The notes: generated from the letters alone by a model not told the origin. 64,000 bases of DNA from Rhizobium brockwellii (GCF_000769405.2 NZ_CP053440.1:868001-932000); one strand, 5' to 3'. Shown: positions 28,480 through 37,979, counted from the stretch's first letter. Made by a program: numbers and translations.

Positions 28480-30686
28480 ATGTTGAGCGCTCGGAACTCC
28501 TGGCGGGCATCGGACAGGATGCGCTATGGGCCTTGATCGAGGGGCGCCACGGCGATCCCTTTTCGATCCTCGGTCCCCACCAAAGCGGCGGCATGACGAT
28601 CGTGCGGGTGTATCTGCCCGGCTCCGAAGCGGTCGATCTCATCGATGCGACGAGCGGCCGGGTGGTGACGCCGTTCAGCATAGCCCATCCGTCCGGCCTG
28701 TTCGCGGCAGCAGCCGCGTCGAGGACGGGATACCGGCTGCGGATCACATGGCCGGATGCCGTGCAGATCACCGAGGACCCCTACAGTTTCGGCCTGCTGC
28801 TCGGAGAGCTCGACCTTCATCTGATATCGGAGGGCACCCACTATAGTCTGGGCCGGACGCTCGGCGCAGTTGATATGTCGATCGACGGGATATCGGGTGT
28901 TCGTTTCGCCGTCTGGGCCCCAAATGCCCGCCGCGTCTCGGTCGTCGGCGACTTCAACGCCTGGGATGGGCGGCGAAACCCGATGCGGCTGAGACCGTCG
29001 GCGGGCGTCTGGGAGCTGTTTATTCCGCGCCTCGCCCCCGGCGAAAGATACAAGTTCGAGATCGTCGATGCGCAAGGGACTTGTCTGCCGCAGAAGGCCG
29101 ACCCGGTGGCGAGGGCGAGCGAGGCCGCCCCTTCGACCGCTTCCATTGTCGCATCGTCGACGCCGTTTCGATGGACCGATGACGGTTGGATGAAGGGACG
29201 GTCCCGGCAAGACAGGCTGGAGGGCGCGTTCTCCGTCTATGAGGTGCACGCCGGCTCCTGGCTTCGCGACCAAAAGGACGGCAACAGGTCGCTCGACTGG
29301 GTCGAACTCAGCCAGCGACTGGTTCCCTATGTCAGCGACATGGGCTTTACCCATATCGAGCTGATGCCAATCATGGAGTATCCGTTCGGTGGGTCCTGGG
29401 GCTATCAGCCACTCGGGCTGTTTGCCCCGACCGGCCGATATGGGACGCCTGAGGATTTCGCCTATTTCATCGACCGGTGCCATGGCGCCGGGCTCGGTGT
29501 CATCCTCGACTGGGTGCCGGCCCATTTTCCCACAGACGTCTGGGGGCTCGCCCGCTTCGACGGCAGCGCGCTCTACGAGCACGAAGATCCGCGCGAAGGC
29601 TTTCACCGCGACTGGAACACGCTGATCTACAATCTCGGCCGCAACGAGGTGAAAGGGTTCCTTATCGCCAGCGCGCTGGAATGGCTGGAGCGCTACCATA
29701 TAGACGGTTTGCGGGTCGACGCCGTGGCTTCGATGCTTTACCGCGACTACAGCCGCAACGAGGGCGAGTGGATCCCGAACCAGTATGGCGGCCGCGAGAA
29801 TCTGGAAGCGGTCGAATTCTTCAAGCACCTGAACAGCATCATTCACGAGCGCTGCCCGCACGCGATGACGATCGCCGAGGAATCGACGGCCTGGCCCGGG
29901 GTGACAAAGCCGCCGGAGCAGGGGGGGCTGGGCTTCGACATCAAATGGAACATGGGCTGGATGCATGACAGCCTGAGCTACATCGAGAAGGATCCGATTT
30001 ACCGGAGCTACGCCCATGGCACGATGACCTTCGGCATGATCTATGCCTATTCCGAGCGCTTCATTCTGCCGATTTCACATGACGAGGTCGTCTACGGAAA
30101 GGGCTCGCTGCTGACGAAGATGCCGGGCGACGAATGGCAGAAATTCGCCAATCTGCGCAGCTATCTCGCGTTCATGTGGGGTCATCCCGGCAAGAAGCTC
30201 TTGTTCATGGGGAGCGAAGTCGCCCAGCCGGGCGAGTGGAACCATGATGGTTCGGTGACCTGGGATGTGCTGGACCGGCCCCAGCATGTGGGGATCCAGC
30301 GGCTGGTGAGGGATCTGAACGGCCTCTACGCAGACGAGCCGGCATTGCAATTCGGCGACTTTCATCCGGAGGGCTTCGAATGGGCGGCAGCCGACGACGC
30401 CGTCAATTCCGTGCTCGGGATGCTGCGTTATGCACGCGATCGCGCTTCGTCGATGCTGGTCATGTCGAATTTCACGCCGGTGCCGCGTTATGGCTACAGG
30501 ATCGGCGTGCCCAGTGACGGTGTGTGGATCGAGAAGATGACGACAGATGCGCGGGAATATGGCGGCTCCGGCCTGGTCAACGGCGCGGTGTCGACCGAAC
30601 CGGTGCCCGCCCATGGCAGACGGGTCTCCCTGTCACTGACGCTGCCGCCGCTATCGACGATCTTTCTGCAAGGGCCGTCGCCCTGA
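28476..30686 (+). CDS. glgB: 1,4-alpha-glucan branching enzyme
   Basis: Introduces alpha-1,6 branches into alpha-glucan. 736 residues: an N-terminal CBM48-type region (about 20-215; [20 protein letters not shown]), a GH13 barrel with Asp415 (LRVDAVASM), Glu468 ([10 protein letters not shown]) and Asp536 ([11 protein letters not shown]), and a C-terminal beta domain. ATG 28476 overlaps the treS/mak stop (ATGA), so I reject an open frame back to 28413. With GlgE and TreS-Mak it completes the route from trehalose to branched glucan. Confidence 0.96.
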   Translation: MNVERSELLAGIGQDALWALIEGRHGDPFSILGPHQSGGMTIVRVYLPGSEAVDLIDATSGRVVTPFSIAHPSGLFAAAAASRTGYRLRITWPDAVQITEDPYSFGLLLGELDLHLISEGTHYSLGRTLGAVDMSIDGISGVRFAVWAPNARRVSVVGDFNAWDGRRNPMRLRPSAGVWELFIPRLAPGERYKFEIVDAQGTCLPQKADPVARASEAAPSTASIVASSTPFRWTDDGWMKGRSRQDRLEGAFSVYEVHAGSWLRDQKDGNRSLDWVELSQRLVPYVSDMGFTHIELMPIMEYPFGGSWGYQPLGLFAPTGRYGTPEDFAYFIDRCHGAGLGVILDWVPAHFPTDVWGLARFDGSALYEHEDPREGFHRDWNTLIYNLGRNEVKGFLIASALEWLERYHIDGLRVDAVASMLYRDYSRNEGEWIPNQYGGRENLEAVEFFKHLNSIIHERCPHAMTIAEESTAWPGVTKPPEQGGLGFDIKWNMGWMHDSLSYIEKDPIYRSYAHGTMTFGMIYAYSERFILPISHDEVVYGKGSLLTKMPGDEWQKFANLRSYLAFMWGHPGKKLLFMGSEVAQPGEWNHDGSVTWDVLDRPQHVGIQRLVRDLNGLYADEPALQFGDFHPEGFEWAAADDAVNSVLGMLRYARDRASSMLVMSNFTPVPRYGYRIGVPSDGVWIEKMTTDAREYGGSGLVNGAVSTEPVPAHGRRVSLSLTLPPLSTIFLQGPSP

Positions 30687-30712
30687 CGGCGCGGCCGCGG
30701 AACGGTCATTTC

Positions 30713-30733
30713 GGTGACGGTTTCACCGTCACC
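30713..30733. terminator. hairpin between convergent glgB and ABC ATPase genes
   Basis: Perfect 9-base stem GGTGACGGT-ttc-ACCGTCACC, 26 bases after the glgB stop. It has no T-run, so termination may be weak or rho-dependent. The 11-mer GTCACCTGAGA at its right edge (30728-30738) is repeated exactly at 30751-30761 across the stop codon of the opposing gene. Confidence 0.5.
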
Positions 30734-30751
30734 TGAGACGACCGTAGACAG

Positions 30752-31513
30752 TCACCTGAGATAATGGATATGCGGGCGCGAATGATAGGGAGAGGTTTCG
30801 ATGCGGGCCTCGACCGAGAAGACGTCACGCAGAAGCTCCTCGCTCAACACATCCTGCGGCGCGCCGGAGGCGACGATCCTGCCATGCTGCATGATGATCA
30901 GCTGATCGCAGAACATGGCGGCATGGTTGAGATCGTGCAGGGCGACGATGCTGGTTATCGGGAGGCCGGAGACGAGCCGCATCAAGCCGATCTGGTGTTG
31001 GATATCGAGATGGTTTGTCGGCTCGTCGAGGATCAGCTCCTGGGGCGACTGGGCGAGCGCTCTTGCGATATGGGTGCGCTGCTTTTCGCCGCCCGACAGG
31101 CTCTGCCAGCGATCGTCGCGTTTCTCCGCCATGCCGGCGCGCGCCAGCGCCTCTTCAACCGCTTCCTCGTCGGCATTCGTCCAGCCCGAAAACATCGACC
31201 GGTGCGGAAACCTTCCGAGCTTGACGACGTCGACCACTTTCAGGTTGGCATTTGTCGTCGCATGCTGCTCGACGAAGGCGATCCGCCGGGCAATCGAGCG
31301 GCGGCTGATCGTGCCGATGTCGCTCCGGTCGAGCGTGACGCGGCCGGAATGCGGCCGCTTCAGGCCGGTCAGAAGCCGCAGGAGCGAGGTCTTGCCCGAG
31401 CCGTTCGGCCCGAGCAGACCAAGCATCCGGCCGGGCTGCGCCTCCATGGAAACGCCATCGAGAATGGTCTTCCTGCCAATCTTCCAGATGAGGTTGTCGG
31501 CCTTGATGCTCAT
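30752..31513 (-). CDS. ABC importer ATPase, FecE/BtuD (metal-chelate) family
   Basis: ATPase of an importer for iron-chelate-, cobalamin- or other cofactor-type substrates (253 residues). Walker A GPNGSGKTS, Q-loop FVEQH, signature LSGGEKQR, Walker B LILDEP, switch His in ALHDLNH. Last gene of a three-gene operon (binding protein, permease, ATPase), each overlapping the next by 4 bases. The proteins resemble a subgroup that databases label F420-0 transporters; see the binding protein. Confidence 0.92.
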   Translation of the reverse strand: MSIKADNLIWKIGRKTILDGVSMEAQPGRMLGLLGPNGSGKTSLLRLLTGLKRPHSGRVTLDRSDIGTISRRSIARRIAFVEQHATTNANLKVVDVVKLGRFPHRSMFSGWTNADEEAVEEALARAGMAEKRDDRWQSLSGGEKQRTHIARALAQSPQELILDEPTNHLDIQHQIGLMRLVSGLPITSIVALHDLNHAAMFCDQLIIMQHGRIVASGAPQDVLSEELLRDVFSVEARIETSPYHSRPHIHYLR

Positions 31514-32550
31514 GATGCGCGCTGGAACCGGTAGAGGATGATCGAGAAGAAGGGGACGCCCACCAGGGCCGTGACGACGCCGATCGGCAGGATCTGGTTC
31601 GGAATGAGGGCGCGCGCGGCGATGTCGGCAAGCACCATGAAGATCGCCCCTGTTATGGCGCAGGCGGGCAGCAGGCGGACATGCAGCGGGCCGACGACAA
31701 AGCGGGCGACATGCGGCACGACGAGGCCGACGAAGCCGATCGATCCCACCATGCTGACGATCGTCGCCGTCATCATCGCCGTCAGCGCGAACAACACCAT
31801 CCGCGCGCGGCCGACATTGACGCCGAGCGAGGAAGCCGCCTCGTCGCCGAAGGCAAAGGCGTCGAGCACGCGGGCGTAAAACAGGCAGCCGACGAGGCCG
31901 ACGCCGACAACGATAGAAACCAGCGCGAATTCCGGCCAGCGCACGCCGCCGAAACTGCCGAGCAGCCAGAACATGACGTCGCGGGCCTGCTGCGCATTGG
32001 CCGAGGTGGTGACGATATAGGACGTTGTGGCATTGAAAAGCTGCGATGCGGCGACGCCGGCAAGGATGGTGCGATCCGTGCCGCCGCGCGTGCCGTTCGA
32101 GAGCAGCGCCACGAAGAAGAAGGCTGCGAAAGCGCCGGCGAAGGCGCCGGCCGAGAGCGACACCGCGCCCGAGCCGATCCCTAGGATGACAATCGCGACG
32201 GCGCCGGTAGAGGCGCCGGCGGAGATGCCGAGCACATAGGGCTCGGCAAGCGGATTGCGCAGCAGCGACTGCATGATCGCGCCCGATAGCGCCAGACCCG
32301 CGCCGCAGAAGGCGGCGACGAGTGCGCGGCTCAGGCGATAATCCCAGATGACGGTCTCATGGATGCGGTTCAGCTCGATCGCGGTCCATCCCAGCCGGTT
32401 GGTGACGGCCGAAAACGTGGTTGCAAGCGGGATCGGCAGGTCGCCGATCCCGACGCTGACGCCAATGGCGATAGCGATGAGGCAGAAAGAGGCGAGGAGC
32501 AGTGCGAGGACGGCTCCAAGCTGCCGGAAGATACGGCCCGCTTCCGTCAC
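31510..32550 (-). CDS. FecCD/BtuC-family ABC permease
   Basis: Polytopic permease of 346 residues with about ten membrane segments, typical of the FecCD family (LSGAIMQSLLRNPLAEPYVL and GFVGLVVPHVARFVVGPLH are conserved segments). It overlaps the binding-protein gene upstream and the ATPase gene downstream by 4 bases each. The cargo is probably a metal chelate or a corrin- or deazaflavin-like cofactor, not readable from the sequence. Confidence 0.93.
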   Translation of the reverse strand: MTEAGRIFRQLGAVLALLLASFCLIAIAIGVSVGIGDLPIPLATTFSAVTNRLGWTAIELNRIHETVIWDYRLSRALVAAFCGAGLALSGAIMQSLLRNPLAEPYVLGISAGASTGAVAIVILGIGSGAVSLSAGAFAGAFAAFFFVALLSNGTRGGTDRTILAGVAASQLFNATTSYIVTTSANAQQARDVMFWLLGSFGGVRWPEFALVSIVVGVGLVGCLFYARVLDAFAFGDEAASSLGVNVGRARMVLFALTAMMTATIVSMVGSIGFVGLVVPHVARFVVGPLHVRLLPACAITGAIFMVLADIAARALIPNQILPIGVVTALVGVPFFSIILYRFQRAS

Positions 32551-33572
32551 TTCAACAGACCGAGAGCCTTCAGCTGGCCAGCCACTTGCTCAGCGCCGTA
32601 GATCGTGCGGACGGTCGGGTTCATGGCCTGGCCGTCCATGATCACGATCGCCTTGTTTTTGACGGCAGGGATCTGGCTGACGGCCGGATCGGTGTTCAGG
32701 AAGTTGATCTTGGCCTCCGGCTTGTCGAGCTCCCAACGGTTACGGTCGAGACTGGCGACGACAATGACGTCGGGATTGGAGGCGATGATGCCTTCCCAGC
32801 CGAGCGTCGGCCATTCCGCTTCCGCTGATATCGCGTTGTGGCCGCCGAGCAGGTCGGCGATGAAGCCGGACGCGCTGTTCTTGCCGCCGAGATAGGCGTC
32901 AGCCGACGGGCTGGGGCTGGAGAACCAGAAGACGTAGGAAAGGTTCTTGCCGTCCTTCGAAACGCTGGAGCGAAGCTTGGCTTCGCGCGCCTTGAAGTCG
33001 GCGATCAGCGCCTGGCCGCGATCGGCGACGTCGAAAATCTCAGAGAGTTCATCGATCTCCCTGTAGAGAAGATCCATGTTCCACAGCTCGGCGCGGCTGC
33101 CATACTGGTCTTTGACGTCCTTGGTGCTGAGGCAGGTGCTGGGCGAGAGATAGGTCGCGACACCCACTTTGTCGAAATCTTCGCGCTTGGCGATCTTGCT
33201 GTTCGGCCCGACCAGGCTTGGCAGAGCCACCGCCACGAAGTCGGGATTTTCGGCGAGCATCGATTCGAAGGTCGGCATCTCGACGGTTAGAAGCTTGACC
33301 TTGGCATTGGCTTCGGCGAGCTGCGGCAGAACCTTGCTCGGCCAGAAGGCCGTGCCGGCCATCTTGTCCTGAAGGCCGAGCAGCAGCAGGATTTCAGCGC
33401 TGTTCTGGCCGAGGCCGATCGCCCGTTCTGGCGCCTTCTGGAAGGTCACCTGCGCGCCGCAGTTTTCCAGGGTCAGCGGGTAGGTCGTCGAACCGGCCAA
33501 AGACGGATTTGCGGCAAGACCGATCATGGCGGAGAGGCCGCAGGCGGCCAGAAGCAATTTGAGGCTGGTCAC
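32547..33572 (-). CDS. periplasmic substrate-binding protein of FecB/BtuF type
   Basis: Binding protein of 341 residues with a signal peptide (about 1-26, ending SLAG), PF01497-like fold. Two cysteines (ENCGAQVTF and SPSTCLST) and the segments ILLLLGLQDKMAGTAFW and WPTLGWEGIIASNPDVIVVA match, from memory, a group often named F420-0 ABC transporter binding protein in actinobacteria. F420 use is not expected in Rhizobium, so the real cargo is open. I looked for a Fur/Irr/RirA-type box or a cobalamin riboswitch upstream (33573-33720) and found none I would defend. Confidence 0.9.
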   Translation of the reverse strand: MTSLKLLLAACGLSAMIGLAANPSLAGSTTYPLTLENCGAQVTFQKAPERAIGLGQNSAEILLLLGLQDKMAGTAFWPSKVLPQLAEANAKVKLLTVEMPTFESMLAENPDFVAVALPSLVGPNSKIAKREDFDKVGVATYLSPSTCLSTKDVKDQYGSRAELWNMDLLYREIDELSEIFDVADRGQALIADFKAREAKLRSSVSKDGKNLSYVFWFSSPSPSADAYLGGKNSASGFIADLLGGHNAISAEAEWPTLGWEGIIASNPDVIVVASLDRNRWELDKPEAKINFLNTDPAVSQIPAVKNKAIVIMDGQAMNPTVRTIYGAEQVAGQLKALGLLK

Positions 33573-33725
33573 GAAGAAATTCCCGGTGCGTGAGTATATG
33601 CGGCCGCGTATAGCCTCAGAACCAGGCGGAAAACAAGACCAAATAAATCAACTTATCGGAAAATTGACAGCGTTGCGCTGCGGGGCAATGTGCCATCGCC
33701 GTCGAACTGCAGCTGCGTTTGCCGT

Positions 33726-34364
33726 CTAAACGGGGCCGACCGGTGACAACGACTTGCCGTAGACCTCGAGGATCGCGGCAATCTCCTTGAGGATGCCGGA
33801 GAGCGGAAGCGCGCCCTTTCTGTCGAACGTCATGTCGCTGCGTTCGAAAAGGGCGAGGCAGATCTCGCTGGAATCATGGCGCGATTGGTAGGCGAGGCCA
33901 TCCGGGCGGTCGGCATGGTCCCAAAGCGCGTCCGTCCAAAGGCCGCATGGTCCGTAGGGGCCGGTGGAGATAGCATTATCAGTGCCGAGTGCCTGCAGGC
34001 CGGTTCCGTGCATGCGCACGATCCTCAGCGGTCTGCTACAGCTGAGCACGCTGATGGCGCGGGTGGTGATTTCGGTCATGGACACCATCAACCGCTGAGG
34101 ATTGCGCAGGATGGTTTCCGCAAGCGCTCCCCTGCGGCTCATCCCGACATAGAGAATTCCGAAACGTCCGCTGGCGCTGTCGAAACGATTGGTGGCGGAA
34201 ATCCCGGGGCCGGGTCCAAAGAAGATGGGATCGAGATGCGTCCGATGGACCCTATGGAGAACCTGCCCGGCCGGAATGAGGTCGATCGGCAATGACGAAT
34301 GGGCGAGCCAAGGAGGCGGGGGCAGGGCAACTCCCGACGGCCCTCTGCCTGCATTTGCCGGCAT
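33726..34364 (-). CDS. RES-family toxin (NAD+-degrading)
   Basis: Toxin of a type II toxin-antitoxin pair; RES toxins degrade NAD+. In 212 residues the RES-type residues can be seen: Arg in VLHRVHRTHL, Tyr in ILYVGMSRRG, Glu in ALAETIL, and Ser in YQSRHDSSE. Its ATG shares a base with the antitoxin stop codon (TGATG), so translation is coupled and the antitoxin is made first. The pair sits between unrelated genes, an accessory insertion within the glucan region. Confidence 0.85.
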   Translation of the reverse strand: MPANAGRGPSGVALPPPPWLAHSSLPIDLIPAGQVLHRVHRTHLDPIFFGPGPGISATNRFDSASGRFGILYVGMSRRGALAETILRNPQRLMVSMTEITTRAISVLSCSRPLRIVRMHGTGLQALGTDNAISTGPYGPCGLWTDALWDHADRPDGLAYQSRHDSSEICLALFERSDMTFDRKGALPLSGILKEIAAILEVYGKSLSPVGPV

Positions 34365-34975
34365 CAGGCAAAGCCGTCGGAGGTTTCAATCCGGAGCAGA
34401 CGCCGGACTGCTTCACGATCGCCGTCGCGGAGCGCCTGCAGGGGTGTCCGACCACCGAGAACCGTATCGGGAGCAAGTAGAAAATCCAATGCGATCCAGG
34501 GACCGGCGGCGGCAAAACCACGCACGACGTCGGAAATCCCCGCGATCACCTCACCTTGGTCCAACTGGCAGAGCGGATAGCGCCAGTCGCTGCCCTCGCG
34601 CACGGCAAGCAGCGTACCGGCTCGCCGCCTCTTGTCGACGGCCTGTCTGCTGATGCCGAGGATACGTCCGGCATCCTCGGCCGACATCGTTCCACCGGCC
34701 CGTTCGATGAGATTTTGCCGATGCTCGACGTTGCGCGCCAGTGCTGGAACCAGCGGATCGAGATCGTTTATCGCCGCGCCCACCATATCCGAGCGGCTGA
34801 GAAGCTGCGCCAACGATCCGGCGTCGGTCGGGGCTGAAAGCGCATCGGCCAAGTCCTTTGCCGACACATTTGCCGAAATGCGCTCCAGCGCCGACGTCGC
34901 GCGTCGCAGAAACGCGGTCCTGATGGAATTCGGCTCCTCCTGTGCGGTGACGGAAGTGGATGCGTGGCGGGCCAT
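34364..34975 (-). CDS. antitoxin of the RES toxin, Xre/MbcA/ParS-like
   Basis: Antitoxin candidate of 203 residues. The middle carries a helix-turn-helix-like segment (SAEDAGRILGISRQAVDKRR); the C-terminal third (WIALDFLLAPDTVLGGRTPL followed by ALRDGDREAVRRLL) is the MbcA/ParS/Xre toxin-binding domain that caps RES toxins. It is longer than the usual 130-150 residues, with an N-terminal helical extension of about 80 residues. Located directly upstream of and coupled to the toxin; a dyad with promoter elements lies 14-58 bases upstream. Confidence 0.82.
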   Translation of the reverse strand: MARHASTSVTAQEEPNSIRTAFLRRATSALERISANVSAKDLADALSAPTDAGSLAQLLSRSDMVGAAINDLDPLVPALARNVEHRQNLIERAGGTMSAEDAGRILGISRQAVDKRRRAGTLLAVREGSDWRYPLCQLDQGEVIAGISDVVRGFAAAGPWIALDFLLAPDTVLGGRTPLQALRDGDREAVRRLLRIETSDGFA

Positions 34976-34988
34976 CGAGCGGCTCCTT

Positions 34989-35033
34989 GGTTGACAAGGT
35001 ATTTATACGGCTCATGCCGATATGAAGTCAACC
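34989..35033 (-). promoter_or_regulatory. promoter and dyad operator of the toxin-antitoxin operon
   Basis: On the minus strand TTGACT (35031-35026), 18 bases, TATAAA (35007-35002): a good sigma-70 promoter. It is embedded in a dyad GGTTGAC-N4-TAT ... ATA-N4-GTCAACC centred at 35011, with CGGC-tcat-GCCG inside it. This is the expected layout for autorepression by the antitoxin complex. Confidence 0.65.
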
Positions 35034-35122
35034 ACATGTGTAGAGGCTACGCGCATTAACAAGCTTCCCCTGATTGCCCGGGAGAGAACATAGGGTTCTC
35101 GTCAGCGAAGCCTCGAAAATGT

Positions 35123-35404
35123 TCAGGTCATCTTCCCTACGAGCTTGGCATAGTCCGAAAACGTCAACCGTTCGCCTCTCCTGCCTGCCCCTTCGGCAAG
35201 CTGCAGCACGCGGATGGGGAACAGGATCGCGGCGCGGTTGGCATCCGACAGTTCATGGTCGTCGTCATCCTCGACTGCCTTCTTGGCTTTCGCGAGCGCG
35301 GCATTGAGTTCTCCGCTGGTCAGCAGTTCCTTCTCGACGATCGCATCACATATCGACGCCATTGCCATGATGAGGCCCTTGAGCTGGAGGTTGGCCGTAT
35401 TCAT
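35123..35404 (-). CDS. small hypothetical protein
   Basis: 93 residues, soluble, mostly helical, with an acidic patch (VEDDDDHELSD) in the middle. No named family recognised. Codon use fits its neighbours and it stands as a single gene. Upstream there is GGAAC and CGTT on the coding strand, but 19 bases apart, too far for the EcfG spacing, so I do not call a promoter. Confidence 0.6.
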   Translation of the reverse strand: MNTANLQLKGLIMAMASICDAIVEKELLTSGELNAALAKAKKAVEDDDDHELSDANRAAILFPIRVLQLAEGAGRRGERLTFSDYAKLVGKMT

Positions 35405-35480
35405 GAGAACTCCAAGGTAACGAGGGACCTATGATGGTGACGTTCCGGCGCCTCGCCGATTGCGTCGGTAAATTGCTACG

Positions 35481-35933
35481 TCAGTCCGATTGAACCGGCC
35501 GGATCGTATCGACGGTGACGGCACCGTCGAGGATCCCGCGCGTGCCATCGCGCCTGTTCCGGTCGATCTCGATTACGGTGTAGAGCTTGTCGTCCCGAAA
35601 GGCGCTGGCATTGACCGTCGTCACATCCTCGGCGGGAGCCGCATCCACTTCCATGAAGTCGAGCTCACGAGCCGCGGCGACGATCCTGGCGTCACCGGCC
35701 GTTCTGGCGGCGACGACGACGGTACCGTGCCCGGGGGAATTGTCCCATCTCGGATCGTCGGGTGCGGCGATCGGCTCCAACCGGTAGATGTTGAGCATCT
35801 CGCCGCCGGCGTCGGGCGACGCTTGTGCCGCCGCATCCTCGATTTGCGCCTGGCTCTCGACAGACTTCCCGAAGGTGGTCTGGCTGGTCGCGTTGTTGAT
35901 CTCTTCCTTGCCTGTCCTTGAGACGTTCGACAT
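35481..35933 (-). CDS. hypothetical soluble protein under a stress-type promoter
   Basis: 150 residues. The first 55 are polar and probably disordered; the rest alternates strands and helices (HGTVVVAARTAGDARIVAAA, then LYTVIEIDRNRRDG), a compact alpha/beta domain that I cannot name. ATG 35933 has GGAG at good spacing; the ATG at 35945 overlaps that ribosome site. An EcfG-type promoter ends 25 bases upstream, pointing to general-stress expression. Confidence 0.65.
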   Translation of the reverse strand: MSNVSRTGKEEINNATSQTTFGKSVESQAQIEDAAAQASPDAGGEMLNIYRLEPIAAPDDPRWDNSPGHGTVVVAARTAGDARIVAAARELDFMEVDAAPAEDVTTVNASAFRDDKLYTVIEIDRNRRDGTRGILDGAVTVDTIRPVQSD

Positions 35934-35957
35934 ATCGCTCTCCATTGTCAGGACGGA

Positions 35958-35983
35958 AACGACAGCCGGCCGGCAAGTGTTCC
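35958..35983 (-). promoter_or_regulatory. EcfG-type stress promoter
   Basis: Minus strand GGAAC (35983-35979), 17 bases, CGTT (35961-35958): an exact match to the general-stress sigma consensus, 25 bases before the start of the 150-residue hypothetical protein. Confidence 0.65.
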
Positions 35984-36209
35984 CCCACGCACGAAAAACC
36001 GCAAATTCCGCTTGATGCCCTCAAAGACATCATCGCCGCCAATCAGTGCGCGAACCAGCGACCTGGCTCGACTGACGCAACCTTCTATGTCCCGGTGAAG
36101 TCGTCATCCTGGTGGCAGCGGCCGCTTTCGCGCGTCGGCTTGCGGACGAAACTTTTTGCTCCCGCAAAAGTTACCCGAATCCCATCCTAATTTCATCGAA
36201 GGCTTTCCC

Positions 36210-37979
36210 TTGACCAAAATGACGTTCGGCCCCGCGTTCACCGAAAAGGGCATCCTGTTTCGCCTCTGGGCTCCCTTGCATGAAAGTGTGTCGCTGAATC
36301 TCGAAGGCGCTGATCCGCGGCCGATGCAGGCGGTCGGGAACGGCTGGCACCACTATACGGTCGCGGATGCCAGTGTCGGTACGCGCTACCGCTTCGTCCT
36401 GCCGGATTGTCTCGAAATACCCGATCCCGCCTCGCGGTTTCAGCCGCAGGATGTGCACGGACCGAGCGAAGTGGTCGACCTTTCCCTCTATCGCTGGACG
36501 ACGAGCGGTTGGACCGGACGGCCTTGGGAAGAGATGGTGATCTACGAGATGCATATCGGCTGCTTCACGCCGGAGGGTACTTTCAAGGCCGCGATCGAGC
36601 GGCTCGACCATCTGCAGGCGCTGGGCGTTACGGCACTGCAGATCATGCCGCTGAGTGAATTTCCCGGCCGTTACAGCTGGGGCTATGATGGCGTGCTTCC
36701 CTATGCTCCAGACAGCAGCTACGGCCGGCCGGAAGATTTCATGGCGTTGGTGGACGCAGCGCACCAGCGCGGCATCGCGGTTTTGCTGGACGTGGTCTAC
36801 AATCACTTCGGGCCCGACGGAAACTATATCCCCTCCTATGCGCCGCTCTTTACCGACCATCACAAGACGCCCTGGGGCAACGGCATCAACTACGATGGCG
36901 ACGGATCGGAGATGATCCGCGAGTTCATCATCGAGAACGCCATCTACTGGATCACCGAGTTCAGGCTCGACGGTTTCCGCTTCGATGCCGTCCATGCCAT
37001 TAGGGACGACAGCGCCGAGCATCTGCTTCACGCGCTTGCCCGCCGCGTCAGGGCCGCGGCCGGCGACCGGCATGTTCATCTGATCGTCGAAAACGAGGAG
37101 AACGACAGCGACCTGTTGACGCGTGGCGAAAACGGGGAAGTGAAGCTGTTCACCGCCCAGTGGAACGACGACGTGCACCACGTGCTGCATATCACCGCCA
37201 CCGGAGAAACCTTCGGCTATTATGCCGACTACGCCGGTGACGCCGGCAAGCTCGGCCGAGCGCTGGCGGAAGGCTTCGTCTTTCAGGGGGAACACATGCC
37301 GTATCGCGGCGCAAGCCGCGGCACGCCGAGCAGCCATCTCCCGCCCACCGCTTTCATCTCCTTCATCCAGAACCATGATCAGATCGGCAACAGGGCGCTG
37401 GGGGATCGGGTTCTGGCTTCGAGCCCTGCCGATGTCGGCAAGGCCGTCGCCGCCGTCTACCTGCTGGCGCCCGAGATTCCGATGCTGTTCATGGGGGAGG
37501 AATGGGGCGCCAGAGAACCTTTCCCCTTTTTCTGCGATTTCGACGAGGATCTGAACGAGAAGGTCAGGAAAGGACGTCGCGAGGAGCTTTCGCGTCTGCC
37601 AGGCTTCGACGCCGACGACCTTCTCGACCCGACGGCGCCATCGACCTTCGCCGCCGCCAAGCTGGACTGGTCGAAACTCGCCTCCTCCGATGTCTTCGAT
37701 TTTTACAGGACGCTTCTCGACCTCCGACACCGGAGGATCGTGCCATTGCTCAAAGGCGCTGGCGCCGGAAAGGCGGTCTATCGCTCGGCGGGAAGCGCAC
37801 TCGCGGTGGATTGGACCCTGGCGCAAAACCGGCGTCTGCATCTGCGCGCAAACCTCGGTACCGAGGCGGCGACGCTCGCCTCGCAGCAGGACGACGGCGA
37901 GACGATCTTCCGTCTCGGCGGTAGCGATGGCGGCAATCTCGCGCCCTGGACGGTGATCTGGAGCATCGGCGAGGCGTGA
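36210..37979 (+). CDS. treZ: malto-oligosyltrehalose trehalohydrolase
   Basis: Releases trehalose from the reducing end of maltooligosyl-trehalose, the second step of the TreY/TreZ route. About 589 residues: an N-terminal CBM48-like domain (FTEKGILFRLWAPLHESVSL), a GH13 barrel with Asp259 (FRFDAVHAI), Glu294 (IVENEEND) and Asp390 (IQNHDQIGNRALGDR, a TreZ signature), and a C-terminal beta domain. TTG 36210 has GAAGG seven bases upstream; ATG 36219 is the alternative. It is followed by malQ after 29 bases. The partner treY is not in the window. Confidence 0.93.
   Translation: MTKMTFGPAFTEKGILFRLWAPLHESVSLNLEGADPRPMQAVGNGWHHYTVADASVGTRYRFVLPDCLEIPDPASRFQPQDVHGPSEVVDLSLYRWTTSGWTGRPWEEMVIYEMHIGCFTPEGTFKAAIERLDHLQALGVTALQIMPLSEFPGRYSWGYDGVLPYAPDSSYGRPEDFMALVDAAHQRGIAVLLDVVYNHFGPDGNYIPSYAPLFTDHHKTPWGNGINYDGDGSEMIREFIIENAIYWITEFRLDGFRFDAVHAIRDDSAEHLLHALARRVRAAAGDRHVHLIVENEENDSDLLTRGENGEVKLFTAQWNDDVHHVLHITATGETFGYYADYAGDAGKLGRALAEGFVFQGEHMPYRGASRGTPSSHLPPTAFISFIQNHDQIGNRALGDRVLASSPADVGKAVAAVYLLAPEIPMLFMGEEWGAREPFPFFCDFDEDLNEKVRKGRREELSRLPGFDADDLLDPTAPSTFAAAKLDWSKLASSDVFDFYRTLLDLRHRRIVPLLKGAGAGKAVYRSAGSALAVDWTLAQNRRLHLRANLGTEAATLASQQDDGETIFRLGGSDGGNLAPWTVIWSIGEA

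Noticed and set aside
28524..30017. Long minus-strand frame opposite glgB
   Set aside because: Same mirror-frame effect; glgB has all catalytic motifs on the plus strand.
33573..33720. Possible cobalamin riboswitch or iron box before the FecB-type gene
   Set aside because: No B12-box-like sequence and no convincing palindromic iron-regulator site found by eye.
35419..35446. GGAAC and CGTT on the minus strand before the 93-residue protein
   Set aside because: Spacing is 19 bases, outside the 16-17 range of EcfG promoters.
36171..37841. 556-codon minus-strand frame opposite treZ
   Set aside because: No start site or domain; treZ is unambiguous on the plus strand.
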